A program made the position numbers and the translations under genes. The notes under the pieces were generated by a model. It did no database searches. It was not told the DNA's origin and saw only the letters and a program-made list of their open reading frames with translations. From the NCBI RefSeq assembly GCF_000384215.1, contig NZ_KB913032.1, positions 5,509,602 through 5,573,601 of the forward strand: a stretch of DNA of 64,000 nt. The letters are read 5' to 3'. This DNA comes from Amycolatopsis alba DSM 44262 (lineage in GTDB: Bacteria; Actinomycetota; Actinomycetes; Mycobacteriales; Pseudonocardiaceae). Shown one piece after another: positions 16,523 through 25,729 of this stretch (positions are counted from its first letter, which is position 1; each line of letters begins with the position of its first letter).

Positions 16523-17710
16523 TCAGGGGGAGTCCTCAGGAGTGTCGTCCTCGGGTTCCGCGCGGGGCTCGTGGAACGGTTCGGGTGCTGTCTCGTAGGT
16601 ATGGCCGCTCGGCGTGGTGATGATCGTGCCGCCGTTGCCGGTGGGTTCGGCCGACCAGCCGGGTTCCTCGCGAAGCAGGTTGTGAGTCTTGCAGCGCATA
16701 TGGCAGTTGTGATGGGTGGTCTTGCCGTCGCGAGCTCTGGGGATGATGTGATCGATCTCGGAGAACTCGGCCGGACAGTGGCAGCCCGGTTGGGTGCACT
16801 CGCGGTCCCTTGCCATGATCAACCGTGCCAATGAGGCCGGTGACCGGTACTTGTCGGCTCCGGCTTCGAGTAATTGGCCGGTGGCGGAGTCGGTGATCAG
16901 TCGCGACCAGGTCGAGTCGGGCTCGGTGGCGATCTCGCGGACCAGCCAATCGGGGATGGGCCCGTATCCGGCGAGTGTCGCGGGGTCCTTGCGTGCGCCG
17001 ATGAGTGTCAAGAAGTCGACATAGATGTGGATATGCGCCCGCGGTTTCCCGTGGCCTTCCTCGGCGAGCAGACGTTCGGCGAAGATGTCGGCGCGGTGTT
17101 GGTCGAGGGTCCGGGATTTGTCCTTGTTTCGCCGGGCCCGCGCGGCGCGGCTCATTGAGGCATAGATGGAACTGGCGAGTTCCACGGGAAGATGGCCGGA
17201 GAGCGTGGACATGGTCTCGTCGTTGTGCTCCAACGAGATATGCCGCAGAGCGCGCTTCTTGGCGGCTCGTTCGTGATAGCCGTCGTAGTCGAATTTCTGT
17301 ACGGCATAGTTCACCGAACTCCGGATCGCGCCGGGATCGCGATCGGCGAGCCGTTTGGCCAGCCAGGCGTCGACCTGTGCTGCGACCTCGTCCGACACTT
17401 CCCTGGTCAGTTGCATGACCTTGGAAGCCTTGTACAGGTCGATATCGCCACGATCCAACGCTGCCAACGTGTTCGGCAGGCGGGCGACCAGGGCGCGTGA
17501 GGTTTCGACGAGCAGGGTCGCGTGATTGCGGGTGACCGAGAAGCGCAAGGCGACCTCCTCGGTCACCGATCTTCGCGAACCACCGGCAGCGGCGAAGTCG
17601 GCTAACGCTCGTACTTGACGTCCCTGTGTCTGGCGAAGCGAAATCTCTTCGTCGAACGCGGTGTCAAGAAAGCGAGCGGCTTTCGGGTTGTAAACGAGAG
17701 TTGTGGTCAT
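16523..17710 (-). CDS. DUF222/HNH endonuclease (13E12-repeat family)
   Basis: This 395-residue protein has an N-terminal DUF222 helical domain (about 20-280) and a C-terminal HNH nuclease (about 300-355) with C-x-x-P-x-C, E-I-D-H-I-I-P and H-H-N-C-H-x-x-C-K-x-H motifs. It belongs to the 13E12 family found in many copies in actinomycetes. The ATG at 17710 was chosen because a TATGAT -10 ends seven bases upstream, implying a leaderless transcript. Longer in-frame starts would begin inside the promoter or operator. A perfect SOS box overlaps this promoter, so expression should rise on DNA damage. In M. tuberculosis some 13E12 genes are known LexA targets. Confidence 0.88.
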   Translation of the reverse strand: MTTTLVYNPKAARFLDTAFDEEISLRQTQGRQVRALADFAAAGGSRRSVTEEVALRFSVTRNHATLLVETSRALVARLPNTLAALDRGDIDLYKASKVMQLTREVSDEVAAQVDAWLAKRLADRDPGAIRSSVNYAVQKFDYDGYHERAAKKRALRHISLEHNDETMSTLSGHLPVELASSIYASMSRAARARRNKDKSRTLDQHRADIFAERLLAEEGHGKPRAHIHIYVDFLTLIGARKDPATLAGYGPIPDWLVREIATEPDSTWSRLITDSATGQLLEAGADKYRSPASLARLIMARDRECTQPGCHCPAEFSEIDHIIPRARDGKTTHHNCHMRCKTHNLLREEPGWSAEPTGNGGTIITTPSGHTYETAPEPFHEPRAEPEDDTPEDSP

Positions 17711-17717
17711 GCCCATG

Positions 17718-17740
17718 ATCATACTCGAACGCACGTTCGA
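17718..17740 (-). promoter_or_regulatory. LexA SOS box and -10 of the DUF222/HNH gene
   Basis: TCGAACGCACGTTCGA (17725-17740) matches the actinobacterial SOS consensus TCGAAC-N4-GTTCGA at every position. On the minus strand TATGAT (17723-17718) follows one base later and ends seven bases before the ATG. The operator thus occupies the -35/-10 spacer. Confidence 0.9.
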
Positions 17741-17850
17741 ACGCGACCGAGATTGTGACTGGATTTACGCGGAGAGTGAACGGGTGCGATGACAGGTCCG
17801 TTCATCGACTTTCGGCGTTGGCGCCCGGCCCTGACTGGTTGGATGATGAG

Positions 17851-18297
17851 GTGAGCGACAACTATCCGAGACTGCTGGAAGACCGGGAAGTAGTGGTGGC
17901 GCGAGCCGGTGAGCGACGACAAGCACGCCTTCGGGGCTGGCTTGACGGCTACGACGGGCCACGACCGCTCTATCGGATCGAGCTGTTCCTCGATGGAGAC
18001 CGGTATACGGGCACCGCCATGGACATGTTCGCATCGCTTGTCCGGCTGCGTCGCCAGCTGGAGCCCGACGGTTGGACTGTCGCCGTTCAGGGGGCTCGCC
18101 GCGACACGTTCCCGAGCGGGATGACCAGGGACATGGATGGCGGTATGCGGGCCTACGTCATGCGGCCCGGCCAGAAGTCTTCGATCGACGATCTCGTCGA
18201 CACGCTGGCCGACGCCGAGCTCGAACAGATCGGGACCATCGAGGAACAACAGGCCTGGCACGCCGAATGGTGGGCAGCGAGCAAGGCGCGGCAATGA
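17851..18297 (+). CDS. Conserved hypothetical protein
   Basis: About 148 residues are predicted from the GTG at 17851, which has ggatgatgag just upstream; an ATG further upstream at 17755 would add 32 residues of poor coding character. The protein is charged, with a beta-rich centre (Y-R-I-E-L-F-L-D-G-D-R-Y) and a Trp-rich C-terminal helix (Q-A-W-H-A-E-W-W). I do not recognise a family. It looks like a small soluble protein and stands alone between the DUF222 gene and a broken phosphatase gene. Confidence 0.6.
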   Translation: MSDNYPRLLEDREVVVARAGERRQARLRGWLDGYDGPRPLYRIELFLDGDRYTGTAMDMFASLVRLRRQLEPDGWTVAVQGARRDTFPSGMTRDMDGGMRAYVMRPGQKSSIDDLVDTLADAELEQIGTIEEQQAWHAEWWAASKARQ

Positions 18298-18411
18298 TCG
18301 CGCACGCGGCCGGAAGTCGCTGTCGACGACCATGTCGCCGCCGGGAGCACGGAGAACGACACCGATCTGGGAACTCGGACTGGGCGGGCTTCATGAGGCC
18401 GGTAAGCGGAA

Positions 18412-18690
18412 ATGAGTTCTGACGCGGAGGTGGCGATCCGTGCCACGGACGCCGCGAGCGAAGTGATCCGGCGCGCTTACGGCGGCGCGGCCGGGCGGCG
18501 GGCCGCCTACGTCACCGACGGCCACCTGCATTTCACCGGCGGCATAGCCCTGTGTCAGGCGGCGGACTGTGTGGTGACCAACCTCGCCGGGCAACCCGTG
18601 CACACCGGCGCCCAAGGACTGGTCGCGTCCTCCGGCCCCGCGACCCACCAGGAGCTGATCGACCTCGTGACACGCCACCGCCACGACTGA
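18412..18690 (+). pseudogene. Inositol-monophosphatase family gene with catalytic core deleted
   Basis: The 92-residue frame begins like an IMPase (D-A-E-V-A-I-R-A-T-D-A-A-S-E-V-I-R). At about residue 25 it jumps to the C-terminal third, with G-R-R-A-A-Y-V-T-D-G and G-I-A-L-C-Q-A-A-D-C-V-V-T. The metal-binding E-E, D-P-L-D-G-T and W-D-x-A-A motifs, some 150 residues in intact homologues, are missing with the frame preserved. It cannot be an active phosphatase. I call it a remnant, though a stable short protein cannot be excluded. Confidence 0.8.
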
Positions 18691-18695
18691 CGCGA

Positions 18696-21600
18696 CTATG
18701 CGCCGCTGTGGATCAAGGAGGCCCAGAGGCCGGGTCGGTCGGGGTATCTGAAGCGCAGGTCGCGCGTGACTTTGTGCAGGGCGGTCGGAGCGGCGTCGGC
18801 TGCGACGGCGTGGGAAAGGTGGCGGTAGAAGGAGGAGGCAGCGTCAGCGGCGATCTGGTCGTCGAGGGGCCAGAGACTGGCGATGACGTGGCGGAAGCCT
18901 GCCAGCTGGAAGCCCGACGCCAGGTGGAGAGACTCGTCGGCGTGGCGGAATCCGCCCAGCGCGGTGGAACAGGCGGACAGGTAGGCGAGTTCGGCCTGGA
19001 CGAGGTGGAGCGCGCTGATCTCCGGGAGGGACAGGGTGCCGTCGTGGAGCCGCAGCCCACCCAGGGAAGGGGTGGTGAGGTCGGCGCGGGCGTGACAGGC
19101 GAAGTGCGCCCAGGTGGCCTCGGAGAGGGCGGCCAGGACGCGGCCGGTGGTGGCGTCTTGATCGGTGAGCGGCGGAATGGCGTGGTGGGGATGCAGCGCG
19201 GCGGCTTCGGCGGCGGTGCCCGGCAGATCGCGCTCGCCGGGGGTGTGTTCGAGGGCGACGGTGAGCTGGCTGCGGACGGTGGCAGGCCGGCGCGCACGGG
19301 CGTGGGCCAGCGCCCGCAGGGTAGGTGTGTAGGAGGACACGACCCGGTCCAACGCCCCAGGCTCGCCAGGGTGACCGGCGGCGTGCAGGGGGAACAGACC
19401 GAGCAGGCCCGTGGGCATCCACCACACCCGTGGCAGGGACTCCCCGATGTCGGTCATCTCGGATAGCGCGTCCAAGGTCGGCTGGACGACAGAGGTCCAG
19501 AGCCAGGACAGGATGTGCTGGACAACTCGCTGCTGTCGCAGGGCTCCTGCGAAATTCGAGTCGTCGTGGGTGGCCTCCACCAGTACCGCGGCGTGGGACC
19601 TCACGTCGGCGAGCACGAGCCCTGGCAGGGGAATCGACACCAGGGGAGCCCCTGCGCACGGGATGATGATCGCGTCGCTGCGACACCGGCCGGCGTTGAG
19701 CAGGACGACCGCGCCGTCTGCCGCGGCGGGGCGTAAGTCGGCCAGGCGAGGCGGCAGCAGGAATCGGTCGAAGCCGGTGCGCTGACGGATCTCCGCGAGC
19801 ACCTCGTCGTGTTCGACCCACCAACGCCTCCGGTCGGCTATCTCGGCCGACGTGGTGAGCCGGTCACGGATCTGCCGGAAACGCCCGGCGAGCTCGGGCG
19901 CGGCGGAGTCGAGATCGGTGAGGTCGGTACGGGAGTCCAGCTGAGCGGCCAGCAGGATGCCTCGGCCCAGTTCGGCGGTTTCCACGGCTCCGACCGGATC
20001 GCCTGCCGCGCACTGCGCGGCCACGGCCTCCCCGACCAAGCCCATGTGCTCGCCGAGGCGGTGCTCCCGGTCGGCCCATCCGGTTTCGCGGGACGCGACC
20101 AGCGGCAACAAGGCCACGGCGGCGGTCAGTAGCTTCACAGCCTCGTCGTGCTCGCCTATCTCGTGCGCCAACGACCCCACGATATGGCCCGCCAGTGTGC
20201 GATCCACCGGGGAGGAAGTCGTGGCGCCGGAGACTTGGTGCGCCAATATGCTCAGCCGGCTCCGGCTTGGCCGCTGCCCGTACTCGTCGAACCGCGACCG
20301 GTAGGCGCCGCCGAGGGCGACCAGGCGGATGGCCCGGCTCGGGTGGTCATCGGGGGTGGCCGCGATGACCTGTTCGCCGATTTCGATGGCCCGTTCCAGA
20401 TCCGACGTCGCCCCCAGGCGCTTGAACCGGTCGTGGTGGCCGGCGCCGAGATTGTGCAAGTGCTTGGCGAGGTCGGGGTGGCCCGGAGGGGTGGCCGCGA
20501 CGGCTTGACGGGTCACCTCGATGGCCTGCTCCAGGTCGGACATCGTCCCCACACGGGCGAACCGGTCGCTGTAGACGGCGCCGAGCGTGGAGAGGACTTT
20601 GACCCGATCAGGGTGGTCGAGGGGAGTGGCCGCGACGACCTGTTCGCCGATTTCGATGGCCTGTTCCAGATCCGACATCGCCCCCGACCGAAGAAAGCGT
20701 CGTCGATAGCTGATGCCGAGGTCGGACAGGACGCCTGGGCGATCAGGGTGGTCGGCGGGGGTGGCCGCGACGACCTGTTCGCCGATTTCGATGGCGCGTT
20801 CCAGGTCCGACATCGCTCCCAGCCGCTCGAATCGCAGCTGGTAGCGGACACAGAGGTTGTTCAGGTACATGGTCTGGAGCGGATGGTCGCCGGGGGCGGT
20901 GTCCACGGCTTGCTGCCCGAGTTCGATGCCCTGCTCCAGGTCCGACATCGTCCCTGTGCGCTCGAACCGCAGCAGATGAGCGCTGCCGAGACTGTTCAGG
21001 AACTCACTTCGGCGGGGGTGCTCGTCCGGGGTGACACGCACGAGCTCACTGAAGATGCCGATGCCCTTCACCAGGTCCGGTGTCATCCCGACCCGCTCGA
21101 ACCGCAGCAGTTGGGCGGTGGCGAGGTTGGACAGGAATCCGGCCTGGGCGGGGTCGTCGGGTGGAGTGGCGTCCACGGCCTGCTGCGCGAGATCGATGGC
21201 CTGATCCAGGTCCGGCGTCGTCCCCAGCCGCTCGAACCGCGTTTGGTGGGTAATGCCGAGGTTGGCTACCAACCCGGCCCGGTCGGGATGGTCGTGCGGG
21301 GCGACGTCGACGGCTTGCCGGCTGAGTTCGATGGCTTGATCCAGGTCCGACGTCGCCCCTGCCAGACTGAACCGGTGCAGGTGAGCGCGGCTGAGGCCGG
21401 ACACGAAAGTGACGTGGTCGGGGTGGTCGTGCGGAGTGACGTCGACGGCTTGCCGTTCGAACTCGATGGCGCGATCCAGATCCGACGGCATCCCCGACCG
21501 CTCGAACCGCATCAGGTAGGCGCGACCGAGCATGAACGTGGACCCGGCCCGGTCCTCATGATCGCGGGGAACATCGTCCACAAGCTTGCTGAAGATCTTG

Positions 21601-22163
21601 ATGGCCCGTTCCTGATCCGGCGACGCCCCCAGGTACCGGAACCGTTCTTGGTAGGCGAAGCCGAGATTCCTCAGATACTTGGCCCGGTCGGCGTGCTCGT
21701 GCGGCGTGGCAGCCACCGCGGCGGTCAGAAGGCCGACAGCGGCGGCGAAGATTTCGGGGGCGCTCGTGGCGGAGGTATCCGCCAGCAAGGCTCCGGCAAG
21801 CTCTGATCGTGCATCGGGGTCTGCGGTGGGGCCGACCACACCGCGGAGTGATTCGGGGATCGCGTCGGCGTGAAGGCTCTCCAGTCCGAAGAAAACAAGT
21901 GCCCTGGCCAACTCGGCGGTATCCCGGCCGTCAGGCGTTGCGGTGAACCGCAGGAAGTGCAGCCACCCCACCGCGTGGGCGGCCCCGGCACGCCGTTGTC
22001 TTTCGCTCGATGCCGGGTTGCCGGGATCGGCCGGTTCCGAGGCCCGTTCCAGGTCAGCGGCCTCGGCCAGGGCTGCTTCGCAGAAGATGATGTCCGCCTG
22101 CCGCGATTCCGTGTAGGCGGTGATTCGCTGCCACAGCCGTTCCAGTGACTCGTCGAACGCCAT
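18696..22163 (-). CDS. TPR-CHAT caspase-like protein
   Basis: In 1155 residues the N-terminal ~180 are helical. Residues ~181-630 are ten near-identical 45-residue TPR-like units (pattern S-D-L-E-x-A-I-E-x-x-x-x-V, A-T-P-x-D-H-P, L-x-x-L-G, R-F-E-R-x-G). A helical linker leads to a C-terminal CHAT domain (about 880-1155). The CHAT dyad is visible: H1024 in H-F-A-C-H and C1065 in L-S-A-C-S-T, so a cysteine protease of the caspase/separase fold is expected. TPR-CHAT proteins serve as protease effectors in some defence systems, for example with gRAMP. No cas or other defence partner is next to it here. Targets and trigger are unknown. Confidence 0.9.
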   Translation of the reverse strand: MAFDESLERLWQRITAYTESRQADIIFCEAALAEAADLERASEPADPGNPASSERQRRAGAAHAVGWLHFLRFTATPDGRDTAELARALVFFGLESLHADAIPESLRGVVGPTADPDARSELAGALLADTSATSAPEIFAAAVGLLTAAVAATPHEHADRAKYLRNLGFAYQERFRYLGASPDQERAIKIFSKLVDDVPRDHEDRAGSTFMLGRAYLMRFERSGMPSDLDRAIEFERQAVDVTPHDHPDHVTFVSGLSRAHLHRFSLAGATSDLDQAIELSRQAVDVAPHDHPDRAGLVANLGITHQTRFERLGTTPDLDQAIDLAQQAVDATPPDDPAQAGFLSNLATAQLLRFERVGMTPDLVKGIGIFSELVRVTPDEHPRRSEFLNSLGSAHLLRFERTGTMSDLEQGIELGQQAVDTAPGDHPLQTMYLNNLCVRYQLRFERLGAMSDLERAIEIGEQVVAATPADHPDRPGVLSDLGISYRRRFLRSGAMSDLEQAIEIGEQVVAATPLDHPDRVKVLSTLGAVYSDRFARVGTMSDLEQAIEVTRQAVAATPPGHPDLAKHLHNLGAGHHDRFKRLGATSDLERAIEIGEQVIAATPDDHPSRAIRLVALGGAYRSRFDEYGQRPSRSRLSILAHQVSGATTSSPVDRTLAGHIVGSLAHEIGEHDEAVKLLTAAVALLPLVASRETGWADREHRLGEHMGLVGEAVAAQCAAGDPVGAVETAELGRGILLAAQLDSRTDLTDLDSAAPELAGRFRQIRDRLTTSAEIADRRRWWVEHDEVLAEIRQRTGFDRFLLPPRLADLRPAAADGAVVLLNAGRCRSDAIIIPCAGAPLVSIPLPGLVLADVRSHAAVLVEATHDDSNFAGALRQQRVVQHILSWLWTSVVQPTLDALSEMTDIGESLPRVWWMPTGLLGLFPLHAAGHPGEPGALDRVVSSYTPTLRALAHARARRPATVRSQLTVALEHTPGERDLPGTAAEAAALHPHHAIPPLTDQDATTGRVLAALSEATWAHFACHARADLTTPSLGGLRLHDGTLSLPEISALHLVQAELAYLSACSTALGGFRHADESLHLASGFQLAGFRHVIASLWPLDDQIAADAASSFYRHLSHAVAADAAPTALHKVTRDLRFRYPDRPGLWASLIHSGA

Positions 22164-22226
22164 CTCGGCCCCCCGCCAGTCCGCGCTGGAGTGAGCGTAG
22201 CGGCTGCCTGGCTGATCCGCCGGGGC

Positions 22227-24587
22227 TCAACCCTCGCCTGCCGACAGCAACTCCCGCAGCATCGCCAGCAGCTCCCGCCGGTCCCCGGCCCCGAGTTTCC
22301 CCCGGATCCGCGCCATGTGGTGTTCCACGGTCTTCCCGGAGATGAACAGTTTGCTCCCGGCCTGCTTGTACGTCAGCCCGTCGACGACGAGCCTGGCGAC
22401 CTCCAGCTCCCGTTCGCTCAACGCGCTCAACCCGGTGGCCGCGACCGGTTCCGGAGCACGCCCCTGGAACTGCCGTGCCGCTTCGAGCAGCTGGACCATC
22501 GCTTTCCGGTCCGAGGTCCGGATCGCCGCCTGACCGGCCAGCCGCGAAGCGTCCCAGCAGAGCCCGAGTTCGTGCAGTTCCGACGCGGCGGCGGTGATCG
22601 TTTCCGGGTCGAAGGTCCCGGTCAGGACGGCGAGCCAGCCGGTCGCGGCGGCGGCGAGTGCCGCCGGGTAGCGTCCGCAAGGCGCGAAAGTGTTCAGCGC
22701 GGCCAGGTGTTCCCCGGCCGAAGCGTGATCCTCGACGGTGATGGCGGCGTGCAGCTCGTGCCAGCGCAGCGTGGCCGTCCACAGTGGAGGGTTGCCGAGC
22801 GCGTCGAGTACGGTGTGCGCCCGTTCCAGCTGTCCGGCCAGTTTGGCGCTCGCGCCGCCCCGTGCGGCCGCGATCGCGAGTTCTCCCAGCGGCAGCAAGG
22901 AGTACAGGTCCGGTTGCTGTCGCATCGACGCCTGATACGCCCGGTCCCAGGATCGTTGCAGGCCGGGGAGATCGCTCGACCGTCGTGCCAGGCCCAGCTG
23001 AAGGGTGGCGGCGAAGAGTTCGTCGCGCGCTTCGAGACCGTCCGGTGGCATCAAGGCCTCGGCGGCCGTCTTGAGGTCACCCGCGGTCATCGCGACCCAG
23101 CCGTGCAGCAGCCGGTGCCGTTTCGCCAGCAGGTCGCCGCCGATCCGCCCGCCCACGGCGCGGTCCAGCACCGACTCGGCCAGCGCGAGTTCGCCGGAAT
23201 GCAGGCCCACCAACGCCGCGAGGGCGGCGGGGCTGTCCGGGAGCGGCGCGGGAGCCCCCGCCGATTCCAGCATCGAAGCCGCGCCCAGCAGGGCCGACAG
23301 GGTGTCGGAGCCGCAGCCGGACACCGAGCCGGTGATCGCGCGCGCCATCCGTGAAGCGGCGCCCGCGAACAGCGTCGGGACTTCGGGGGTCTCCAGCACG
23401 CCACGGGCGGCTTCGAGGTTTCCCGTGCCCAGCAAGGCGATCGCGGCGAACGCCTTCGAGCCTGCCCGGCCGGACCATTGGTACAGCTCCGCGCTGTGCG
23501 CCAGCTCGCCGCGATGCGCCAGCACGGTCGCGGCGACCTCGGCGCCCGCGGCACGGGCGTCAGCGGCATCAGGATCGTCAGTACTGCCGAGCATTCCGTC
23601 GCCGAGCCGGAGCGCGGTGTCGAGGTCTCCGGCCAGCGCCGCGGCGTGCGCCCAGCCGACGGTGAGCGCCGCGCCGCGCCCACCGGCCTCGGACGCGGCT
23701 TCGTAGAACCGTGCCGCGAGTTTCGTGTCGTCGGGCATCGCCTCCCGCGCGGCCGCCTCGAAGGCCGCCGCCGCGCTCGCGCCCGAACTTCCCGTTCCCA
23801 GCAGGGACCGGGCGAGGTCCAGTACCGGAAGCCCGTCACGCAACTGGAGTTCCACCAGCCGCTGCAGCACCGTCAGCCGTCGCCCTGGCGAACCCCAGGC
23901 CCGGACGGCTTCGGCGGCGATCGGCAGCAGGACGTCGTCCTCGCCGAGGAGCCCGGTCGCCCTGGCGCCGTCGAAGATCTCCGGCAGGCCTTCGTGATCG
24001 CGGTTGAGCAGTGCCGCCAGGAGATCGAGATTCCGGCCTGCCCCCGCCTCCGCCGCGATCAGGTAGCGGTGCACGTCGTCGTCGAGCTGGTCCAGCTCGC
24101 CGCGGAAGTCCGCAAGCCTGCCGCTGACCGCGCGGAGCACGAGTCCCGGTACACCACCGGTTCTGACGTGGACGTCTTCGGCCGTGGCCGCGTCGCCGCC
24201 CGCGTGCTCCACGAGCCGCCGGACGTCGTCGACGCCGAACGCGCCCAAGGCCACCGACCTGCCGAAGGAATCGGCGAGCGCGCGCAGGGTCGTCGTCCGC
24301 GCCGCCGGCCGGAAGGCCAGGACGACGGGCGTGGTCGTTTCCTCCGCCAGTGTCTTGATCTTCGCGATCTCGTCGTCGCCGAGCTGGTCGGCGTCGTCGA
24401 CCAGCAGCGCTTCGACCCCGGCATCCGCGTAGTGGCGTCCGAGCTGGCCGAGCAGATGGGTCTTTCCGTGCCCACCGGGGGCGACGACGGTGACCCGCAC
24501 CGGGTGTTCCGGGGCGGTGGTCACCTCGTCGAGCAGGCGCCGGGCACCCGGATGGATGATGCCGGGCTTGTCGAGCAGTGCGTTCAA
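22227..24587 (-). CDS. iniR: AAA/LuxR-type (LAL) regulator, IniR-like
   Basis: The 786-residue regulator has a P-loop G-G-H-G-K-T near its N-terminus, a D-D-A-D Walker B-like motif, a long TPR-like helical middle and a C-terminal LuxR helix-turn-helix (L-S-E-R-E-L-E-V-A-R-L-V, then Y-K-Q-A-G-S-K-L-F-I-S). The start is the TTG at 24587, which overlaps the TGA of the Hsp70-like gene as TTGA and has a cgaagg ribosome site. Its position beside iniBAC and its architecture match mycobacterial IniR (Rv0339c), which controls iniBAC. The orthology is inferred from context, and the inducing ligand here is not visible. Confidence 0.8.
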   Translation of the reverse strand: MNALLDKPGIIHPGARRLLDEVTTAPEHPVRVTVVAPGGHGKTHLLGQLGRHYADAGVEALLVDDADQLGDDEIAKIKTLAEETTTPVVLAFRPAARTTTLRALADSFGRSVALGAFGVDDVRRLVEHAGGDAATAEDVHVRTGGVPGLVLRAVSGRLADFRGELDQLDDDVHRYLIAAEAGAGRNLDLLAALLNRDHEGLPEIFDGARATGLLGEDDVLLPIAAEAVRAWGSPGRRLTVLQRLVELQLRDGLPVLDLARSLLGTGSSGASAAAAFEAAAREAMPDDTKLAARFYEAASEAGGRGAALTVGWAHAAALAGDLDTALRLGDGMLGSTDDPDAADARAAGAEVAATVLAHRGELAHSAELYQWSGRAGSKAFAAIALLGTGNLEAARGVLETPEVPTLFAGAASRMARAITGSVSGCGSDTLSALLGAASMLESAGAPAPLPDSPAALAALVGLHSGELALAESVLDRAVGGRIGGDLLAKRHRLLHGWVAMTAGDLKTAAEALMPPDGLEARDELFAATLQLGLARRSSDLPGLQRSWDRAYQASMRQQPDLYSLLPLGELAIAAARGGASAKLAGQLERAHTVLDALGNPPLWTATLRWHELHAAITVEDHASAGEHLAALNTFAPCGRYPAALAAAATGWLAVLTGTFDPETITAAASELHELGLCWDASRLAGQAAIRTSDRKAMVQLLEAARQFQGRAPEPVAATGLSALSERELEVARLVVDGLTYKQAGSKLFISGKTVEHHMARIRGKLGAGDRRELLAMLRELLSAGEG

Positions 24588-25729
24588 CAGCGACCTTCGG
24601 GTGATGTTGGCGCGCCGCCGGGGGTGGGCGGCGCGCACGAGCTCGAGGTGGCGGGAGGGGCTTCGGGACCCTTGTCTGCGGTGGCTTCCCGAGTGGTCAG
24701 GGTGAGGAACAGGGTGGTCGCGGCCAGCACCACGACCGCGGCTCCGGCGACGAGGGGCTTGCGTCGGCTGAGCAGTTTCGCCGCCCCGGTGCGTTCTGGC
24801 AAGGGGAACGGGGTGATGTCCACCGGCGGCCGTTCGGGCCGCTCGGTGAGCTCTTCGAGCGCGTCCACCCTGGGCAGCAGGGTGGTTTCCACGGTCGCGA
24901 CCGCGCTCGATCGCGCTCCGCCGGGTTGAGGAATGTCACGTCGCGCGGCGATGTTGGCCGCGCCGGTCGCCACCGTGAGCACCGGGTCGCTCGAAGCGAA
25001 GACGGGGCACGGCGTCCGGCCGGTCACCGGGGGCGCCTCACCGCAGAGCACGATGCCCGCCAGCGCCTGCGGCGGGATCCCGGCGCCGTGCGCGAGTTCG
25101 AAGACCTTGCCGACCGCCTCACCGGGGTCGACGCCTTCCACCGTCTTGACCGGCTGCCAGCCGTTGATGCCCGCCGCGGCGATCGTGACCACCGCGCCGT
25201 CCGGGCCGAATTCGCAGACACCGGCGGTGACATCGCCTTGCGGGGCAAGGTATGCGTGCAGTGCGGCGACGGGCGCCGGTATCAGCGCGGCGCGGGGGAA
25301 TCCGGCTTCGGCCAGCGCCCGGCGCAGCAGGTCACGGCGGAACGAGCCCCAGCCGACAGGGTGTGTGAGCACGACGTGCTGCGGTTTCTCACCGAAGCGC
25401 TCGGCCGCCTGATCCACCGCGGCATCCACGAGGACCGCGCTGAGGGATTCGGCCGGGAACCGTTCGCCGCCGACGATCACGGGGACGTCGTCGCCGACCC
25501 GCTCGTGGAACCCGGTCAGCAGCCGGGCGGGCGCGGACCGGCCCGCTTCGACGGCCGCGTCCCCGGTGAGCAGGTAGCCGTCGTCGTCGAGGAACACCGC
25601 GGACGCCGCCGACGGGCCGCGCGCGCCGAGCCACGACGGCTCGGGCACGCCCCAGCCGTCGCCATGGTTCACGCAGGTGGCGGCGGTGGTGCGGGTCGAG
25701 GCGATATCGATGCCGAGGACGTAGGGCAA
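24584..25729 (-). CDS. Membrane-anchored Hsp70/actin-like ATPase of the ini locus
   Basis: This 381-residue protein has an Hsp70-type nucleotide-binding fold: phosphate-1 loop G-I-D-I-A-S-T-R-T-T, then V-L-T-H-P-V-G-W, a phosphate-2-like F-G-P-D-G, and an adenosine-site-like V-L-C-G-E. It lacks the substrate-binding domain of DnaK. Near residue 325 a single membrane helix is followed by a short Pro/Ser-rich tail. The TTG start at 25729 is chosen because aaggagg lies seven bases upstream; an upstream ATG would place that ribosome site inside the gene. It is co-transcribed ahead of the LuxR/AAA regulator and divergent from iniB, so it may sense envelope state for that regulator. Confidence 0.8.
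   Translation of the reverse strand: MPYVLGIDIASTRTTAATCVNHGDGWGVPEPSWLGARGPSAASAVFLDDDGYLLTGDAAVEAGRSAPARLLTGFHERVGDDVPVIVGGERFPAESLSAVLVDAAVDQAAERFGEKPQHVVLTHPVGWGSFRRDLLRRALAEAGFPRAALIPAPVAALHAYLAPQGDVTAGVCEFGPDGAVVTIAAAGINGWQPVKTVEGVDPGEAVGKVFELAHGAGIPPQALAGIVLCGEAPPVTGRTPCPVFASSDPVLTVATGAANIAARRDIPQPGGARSSAVATVETTLLPRVDALEELTERPERPPVDITPFPLPERTGAAKLLSRRKPLVAGAAVVVLAATTLFLTLTTREATADKGPEAPPATSSSCAPPTPGGAPTSPEGRC

Noticed and set aside
20148..21806. Long plus-strand ORF (552 codons) and 135-bp periodic repeats that at first look like a CRISPR or minisatellite
   Set aside because: It is the antisense shadow of the TPR-coding part of the CHAT gene; the periodicity is explained by 45-residue protein repeats, and there are no unique spacers.
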